From the NCBI GenBank assembly GCA_905221605.1, contig CAJNDS010002308.1:372501-387500 (forward strand): a stretch of 15,000 nt of DNA. Direction: 5' to 3'. Of this stretch, positions 12,304 through 15,000 are shown piece by piece (the first letter of the stretch is position 1; each line of letters opens with the position of its first letter). This DNA is from Symbiodinium natans (taxonomy: Eukaryota; Sar; Dinophyceae; Suessiales; Symbiodiniaceae). Made by a program: the position numbers and the translations under genes. The notes under the pieces are model-generated. The model had not been told where the DNA came from and did no database searches. It was given only the letters and a program-made list of their open reading frames with translations.

Positions 12304-12304
12304 A

Positions 12305-12415
12305 GGGCCCTAAAAAATCCTAAACCCTTAAACCTTAAACCCTTAACCCTTAACCCTTAAACCCTAAACCCTAAACCCTTAACCCTTAAACCCTAAACCC
12401 TAAACCCTAAAATCC
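12305..12415 (+). repeat. CCCTTAA/CCCTAAA array
   Basis: About 15 units in which CCCTTAA blocks alternate with CCCTAAA blocks. Confidence 0.93.
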
Positions 12416-12439
12416 TAAATTGCATCTAACCGGGCTTAG

Positions 12440-12472
12440 GGACTCGAGGGCTTCATGGCCACTGAGGGTGTT
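12440..12472 (+). CDS. Micro-exon candidate
   Basis: Follows CGGGCTTAG. Reads GLEGFMATEGV to TAA at 12473, with a GGTGTTTAAG region as possible donor. Good codons (CTC GAG GGC TTC ATG GCC ACT GAG). 33 bp. Confidence 0.36.
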
Positions 12473-12473
12473 T

Positions 12474-12555
12474 AAGTTTAGGGTGTTAGGGGTTTAGGGT
12501 TTAGGGTTTAGGGTTTAGGGTTTAGGGTTCAGGGTTAGGGGTTTAGGGTTTAGGG
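12474..12555 (+). repeat. TTTAGGG array
   Basis: About 11 units with two length variants. The last unit gives TTTAG against the next island. Confidence 0.94.
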
Positions 12556-12627
12556 TTTCGGGCCCTGGAAGCACAAGAAGAGAGGAAGAGGCCCATTGCC
12601 TGTTACTCTTCCTGCGTTCGGTGCCCC
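12556..12627 (+). CDS. Exon-like island, charged then Cys-containing
   Basis: Follows GGGTTTAG|GG of the array. Reads FRALEAQEERKRPIACYSSC then VRCP to TAA at 12628. A charged helix followed by three Cys. This is another case where a telomeric unit sits at the acceptor position. Confidence 0.44.
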
Positions 12628-12730
12628 TAAATCCTAAACCCTAAGCCCTCAACCCTAACCCCTAAACCCTAAACCCTAAACCCTCAACCCTAACCCCTAA
12701 ACCCTAAACCCTAAACCCTAGACCCCAAAC
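12623..12730 (+). repeat. CCCTAAA array, imperfect
   Basis: About 14 units. A sub-block of CCCTCAACCCTAACCCCTAAA occurs twice (about 12645 and 12683), a small higher-order repeat. Confidence 0.92.
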
Positions 12731-12732
12731 GA

Positions 12733-12806
12733 GAAGTCTCGGACCCACTGGGCCTCAAGATGCGTCCCCGGTGTTCCAAAGCCTTCCAACCTCTCCACAC
12801 CCTACA
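12733..12806 (+). CDS. Exon-like island, weak
   Basis: Three frames are largely open. The most codon-like reads EVSDPLGLKMRPRCSKAFQP. No clear acceptor (GAGAAG only). Confidence 0.27.
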
Positions 12807-12871
12807 AAACCCTGCCAACTATAAAGCCTAGAAACCCTAAAAACCCAATAATATAGGGGTCGGAATAATTT

Positions 12872-13010
12872 CTAGTAGTATTCCCTTATGGCCCCTGGAT
12901 ATATGCACTATTATAGCCCCCAAAACCCTGTTCCAAGTATTGTTGCCAGTAGTATTCCGTTGTGGCCCCTTTAGAATTGCACTACAGTGACCCCAAAACC
13001 CCTATTCCAA
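12872..13010 (+). repeat. 65-bp direct duplication
   Basis: Copies at 12872-12936 and 12946-13010 are separated by 9 bp. Each runs from C(T/C)AGTAGTATTCC through TGGCCCCT and GCACTA to CCAAAACCC..TTCCAA. Diverged by perhaps a quarter. Noncoding; an element fragment is possible. Confidence 0.85.
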
Positions 13011-13082
13011 TGAGTAAGGCCCATGTAATTATGGTTTCTTTTGGACCCCAACCCGACACATCCTGGGCGAACTGTGGACTCG

Positions 13083-13144
13083 TGGGTTTAGGGTTTAGGG
13101 TTTAGGGTTTAAGGGTTAAGGGTTTAGGGTTTAGGGTTTAGGGT
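13083..13144 (+). repeat. TTTAGGG array
   Basis: About eight units with two TTAAGGG variants, running directly into the longest coding-like segment. Confidence 0.95.
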
Positions 13145-13430
13145 GACGTTTTCTACGAGCCGTGGCCGTGCAGGAGCGACTACTTCTGGAGCTGCGTGCA
13201 CGCTGCGCACGAGATGTCGCGACAAGCGGATTCTCTTGGCATGTGGGCCGAGTGCTGCCCTTGCTGCCTCAGGGAGATTGATAACCCGGCGCTGGCGTCA
13301 CGTGGTCGTCGTTCGAAGAAGTTGGAGCCTGCCCTGGGCCCACAGCTCTTCACGGGCGCATGCCCGCTGAAGGGATGCCGGGCGCCTGAGCTGGCCTGCG
13401 GCCGTGGATTGCGAGACCCAACACATGCAA
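13142..13430 (+). CDS. Cys-rich exon of a dinoflagellate-type hypothetical protein (partial)
   Basis: Open frame of about 95 codons from just after TTTAG (13137-13141) into a hairpin element. It starts DVFYEPWPCRSDYFWSC and carries ADSLGMWAECCPCC about 30 codons in, then CPLKGCRAPELACGRG near the end. C/G dominates third positions (TTC TAC GAG CCG TGG CCG TGC). The in-frame TAG at 13139-13141 means the exon cannot extend left, so it needs an acceptor here. The next AG is at about 13158. The Cys/Trp pattern with (C)P(L/M)xGxRAPE(L/M)A resembles a domain I recall from many hypothetical dinoflagellate proteins, of unknown function; this is memory, not a search. Regular Cys spacing could bind metal (inference). 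Overlapping frames on both strands are shadows. Confidence 0.6.
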
Positions 13431-13545
13431 GGAGGGGCCTCCTATAAGTAGAGTTACAAGAGCCCAAGTTGGGTTGTAAGGATCCAAACATGAGTTATAA
13501 GTCCCTTAAGTATAGTTACTATAGTAAGGGGGCCCCTCCTTGTAG
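13427..13545. mobile_element. MITE-like hairpin element, family 1 copy B
   Basis: The left end GCAAGGAGGGGCC faces the right end GGCCCCTCCTTGTAG. The interior closely follows 391-516: CTATAAGTAGAGTTA, AAGAGCCC, TTGGGTT, TTATAAGTCCCTTAA and TATAGTAAGGGGG. It abuts the Cys-rich frame directly. CAAG|GA at the left and GTAG at the right would be dinoflagellate-type splice borders. Confidence 0.75.
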
Positions 13546-13589
13546 TCATGTGAACCCCAAACTCCAAACCACTACCCGGAGCCCTTCAA

Positions 13590-13614
13590 GCCCTAAACCC
13601 TAAACCCTAAACCC
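13590..13614 (+). repeat. Short CCCTAAA array
   Basis: Three to four perfect units. Confidence 0.9.
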
Positions 13615-13626
13615 ATCTTGGCCCAG

Positions 13627-13689
13627 GTTCAGGCGACCACCGACTGGTTTTCTGTGCTTTCAGGACTGGCATTTTGGGGTTTCGGTCAG
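13627..13689 (+). CDS. Exon-like island, aromatic/hydrophobic
   Basis: Follows TTGGCCCAG and is closed by GGTCAG|GC. Reads VQATTDWFSVLSGLAFWGFG then Q. This could be part of a membrane or core helix. TGCTTTCAG at 13655-13663 is an internal alternative acceptor. Unrecognised. Confidence 0.45.
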
Positions 13690-13789
13690 GCTTTAGGGTT
13701 TGGGGTATAGGGCTTGCGGTTGCGTCTCCTTATGCATTACAAGTAGGGGTCACCCCAAGCTGGAAGTAGATTCTTTCAACGAAAGTTCT

Positions 13790-13882
13790 ACTAGGACGCA
13801 GAGTAGGCCCTTATTCACTTTGTTAGGGTTGAGCTTCCCTTATAAGGCACCGTTGGTGTTCCTTCTTTACTCTTTCGTCTAG
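13790..13882. mobile_element. MITE-like family 3, short copy E
   Basis: CTAGGACGCAGAGTAGGCC faces TTTACTCTTTCGTCTAG. The interior has CTTATTCACTTTGTTAGG and GAGCTTCCCTTATAAGG; the A-tract/GGGCACC block is missing. ACAAGTAGGGG, a possible older element end, lies about 50 bp left. Confidence 0.6.
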
Positions 13883-13906
13883 GTTATAAGGTTATACGCC
13901 CCTCAA

Positions 13907-13979
13907 GAAAAGTCAGTATACTTGTACGGGAAGTACCTGGATCCAGCCCAGCAGAGAATGAAACGACTAAGGTGCCTTG
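13907..13979 (+). CDS. Exon-like island, basic
   Basis: Open as EKSVYLYGKYLDPAQQRMKR then LRCLAG up to the next array. GCCCAG inside it and CTAAG|GTGCC near the end would define a shorter exon (QRMKR). Codon character moderate. Confidence 0.33.
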
Positions 13980-14030
13980 CAGGGTTTAGGGTTTTGCGTT
14001 TTGGGTTTTAGGTTTGGGTTTTGGGGTGCT
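13979..14030 (+). repeat. Degenerate TTTAGGG tract
   Basis: TTTAGGG followed by GGGTTTTGCG/GGGTTTTAGG variants. Confidence 0.8.
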
Positions 14031-14069
14031 GTTCACGGGGCGAAGAGCAGGGTATGTGTTTTTTGCTAG

Positions 14070-14100
14070 ACGCCAGAGCACTCATGCGTGCTGCGCATAG
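14070..14100 (+). CDS. Micro-exon candidate
   Basis: Follows TTTTTTGCTAG, a good polypyrimidine acceptor. Reads (D)ARALMRAAHR with GCC and CTC codons, before the TATA-rich repeat. Confidence 0.3.
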
Positions 14101-14102
14101 GC

Positions 14103-14210
14103 AGTATATAGTATATAGTATGTAGTATATAGTATATATTATATAGTATATAGTGTATAGTATATAGTATATAGTATAGTAAAGTATCGTGTAGTATAGT
14201 GTAGTACAGT
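14103..14210 (+). repeat. TATATAG microsatellite
   Basis: About 12 units of AGTATAT with substitutions, grading into AGTATAGTGT. Open frames over it give Tyr/Ile/Leu-rich artefacts. Confidence 0.93.
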
Positions 14211-14269
14211 AGGGGGACCGGTAAGAGCTCGCAAGGACCGGCTCGGAACAGCTTGACAAAAGTTTCCAG

Positions 14270-14336
14270 GGACTTCCCAAAGGGCGGGGCCCTCGTATCG
14301 CAAAGGAGTATAGAATAATTTGGGGAGGGGGGGTAC
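14270..14336 (+). CDS. Exon-like island, basic
   Basis: Follows AGTTTCCAG. Reads GLPKGRGPRIAKEYRIIWGG before a G-rich run. Plausible but unrecognised. Confidence 0.37.
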
Positions 14337-14339
14337 GGG

Positions 14340-14379
14340 AAACCCCAAGCCCTAAACCCCTAACCCTAAACCCTAAACC
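14340..14379 (+). repeat. Short CCCTAAA array
   Basis: Five imperfect units. Confidence 0.85.
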
Positions 14380-14489
14380 GTGCGTTTTGGGGAAATACCC
14401 ACCTTGTGCTGCAAGAGGTACGGGGCCCGACGCATCGTGGCGCCAAGTGCCCTTGTCTTGGGAGGCCAGCTACATGCCGAAACTCCCAA
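14380..14489 (+). CDS. Exon-like island, unknown protein
   Basis: About 36 open codons reading VRFGEIPTLCCKRYGARRIV then APSALVLGGQLHAETPK. The basic/hydrophobic mix with CC is credible. It leaves the array without an AG acceptor, which is a weakness. The frame continues through repeat to about 14565, but the tail is repeat-derived. Confidence 0.42.
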
Positions 14490-14552
14490 ACCCCAAACCC
14501 CAAGTGGCTGTGCTAGCATGAACCCTAAAGGCTGGACTCTGAAACCCGAAGT

Positions 14553-14605
14553 GTTTAGGGTTTAGGATTTTAGGATTTAGGGTTTAGGGTTTAGGGTTTA
14601 GGGGA
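14553..14605 (+). repeat. TTTAGGG array
   Basis: Seven units with TTTAGGA variants. Confidence 0.92.
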
Positions 14606-14666
14606 CCCTTAAGAGTTTAAGGTTTAGGTGGCCCCTAAAGCCTAAACCTACCCTAAGGACATCTAG

Positions 14667-14755
14667 ACTCCCAGTTTGTACTTCCTCTTTCGCGGTGTGT
14701 ATATTGCATGTTTGCATTCTCGCCCCGGAACAAAGTAATAGCAAAAGTGAAGTAC
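14667..14755 (+). CDS. Exon-like island, frame undecided
   Basis: Follows CATCTAG. All three plus frames are open for 23 codons or more. One reads PSLYFLFRGVYIACLHSRPG, another SQFVLPLSRCVYCMFAFSPR. It is probably coding or at least stop-poor, but the frame cannot be chosen by eye. Confidence 0.35.
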
Positions 14756-14759
14756 AATC

Positions 14760-14795
14760 GAGGGTTTGGAGTTTTGGGTTTGGGGTTTAGGGCTA
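14760..14795 (+). repeat. Short degenerate TTTGGGG/TTTAGGG tract
   Basis: Five mixed units. Confidence 0.8.
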
Positions 14796-14805
14796 GGCTA
14801 TCTAG

Positions 14806-14879
14806 GCACCGTCTCGATCCACTCGTTCGGATACAATGCTGACAATGACTTTAGAGACCAGCAGCCAGCATCCATTGCA
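14806..14879 (+). CDS. Exon-like island, unknown protein
   Basis: Follows GCTATCTAG. The frame from 14808 reads TVSIHSFGYNADNDFRDQQP then ASIA to TAG at 14880, with ACC GTC TCG ATC CAC TCG TTC codons. The frame offset by one is also open but has poorer codons. Unrecognised. Confidence 0.43.
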
Positions 14880-14914
14880 TAGGGCGGTATTTCTATCTTG
14901 GCTATCAACGCCCT

Positions 14915-15000
14915 AGACTTATAAACATGTTAGGGCACTTGAGGGGCTTATAAGTGGGTTGTAAGTACAGTTATGGTTGGTTAATAAGTACCATGAACCT
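14915..15000. mobile_element. Inverted-repeat element, family 2 copy B (right half)
   Basis: GGGCACTTGAGGGGCTTATAAG to the terminal AATAAGTACCATGAACCT follows the right half of 1373-1544 closely. The terminus coincides with the window end, and the left terminus is not found. Confidence 0.7.

Noticed and set aside
13180-13491. A 103-codon minus-strand frame, the longest in the window
   Set aside because: It is antisense to the Cys-rich exon and part of the adjacent hairpin element. Codon bias favours the plus frame, and GC-rich coding DNA often leaves the antisense strand open.
14008-14348. Two overlapping minus-strand frames of 69 and 90 codons
   Set aside because: Both owe their length to the stop-free TATATAG microsatellite read on the minus strand, giving Tyr/Ile/Leu repeats.
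1-15000. A true chromosome end
   Set aside because: The arrays are short, in both orientations and interspersed with other sequence throughout. A subtelomeric position is possible but not shown.

Overview
This window looks like nuclear DNA of a dinoflagellate, or less likely a related alveolate. I infer this from four things. Plant/dinoflagellate-type telomeric heptamers (TTTAGGG / CCCTAAA) recur throughout. There is no bacterial operon structure and no long ORF. Short GC-rich protein-like islands are bordered by AG and by GT, GC or GA dinucleotides, as dinoflagellate introns allow. One Cys-rich exon-like segment (13142-13430) resembles, from memory, a domain seen in many hypothetical dinoflagellate proteins. 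I could run no search, so the organism call is an inference.

Layout: the window alternates three kinds of sequence. (1) About fifty blocks of telomere-like repeat, about 25-250 bp each, in both orientations, many perfect and others homogenised to a variant (TTTGGGG, CCCTAAC, TTCAGGG, TTTAAAGGG, a 44-bp higher-order unit, a 17-bp unit). (2) Short non-repetitive islands of 25-290 bp. Many start just after an AG, stay open in at least one plus-strand frame and have codon-like composition. I annotate the best as candidate mini-exons of one or more plus-strand genes. (3) Short inverted-repeat elements of about 95-175 bp (MITE-like), in at least four families, several with two or more copies here.

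Region by region: 1-1300 has candidate exons, a hairpin element (391-516) and a 44-bp higher-order telomeric repeat. 1370-1850 has an inverted-repeat element and gene-free DNA. 1930-4310 has candidate exons among mixed arrays, plus a 42-bp tandem repeat. 4440-6600 has G21 and C19 homopolymers and a MITE family, one copy of which contains a telomeric block. 6870-12630 is the densest run of islands. 12870-13010 is a 65-bp duplication. 13142-13430 is the longest and best coding segment and runs straight into a hairpin element. 13600-15000 has more islands, a TATA-rich microsatellite and a second copy of the 1373-1544 element at the window edge.

Limits: in 60-90 bp an open frame among three is common by chance, so a single island is weak evidence. 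Several islands are open in two or three frames, and I say so. I cannot show that they splice into one protein, and apart from the Cys-rich segment I recognise no protein family. No tRNA, rRNA, CRISPR, bacterial gene or viral gene was seen.
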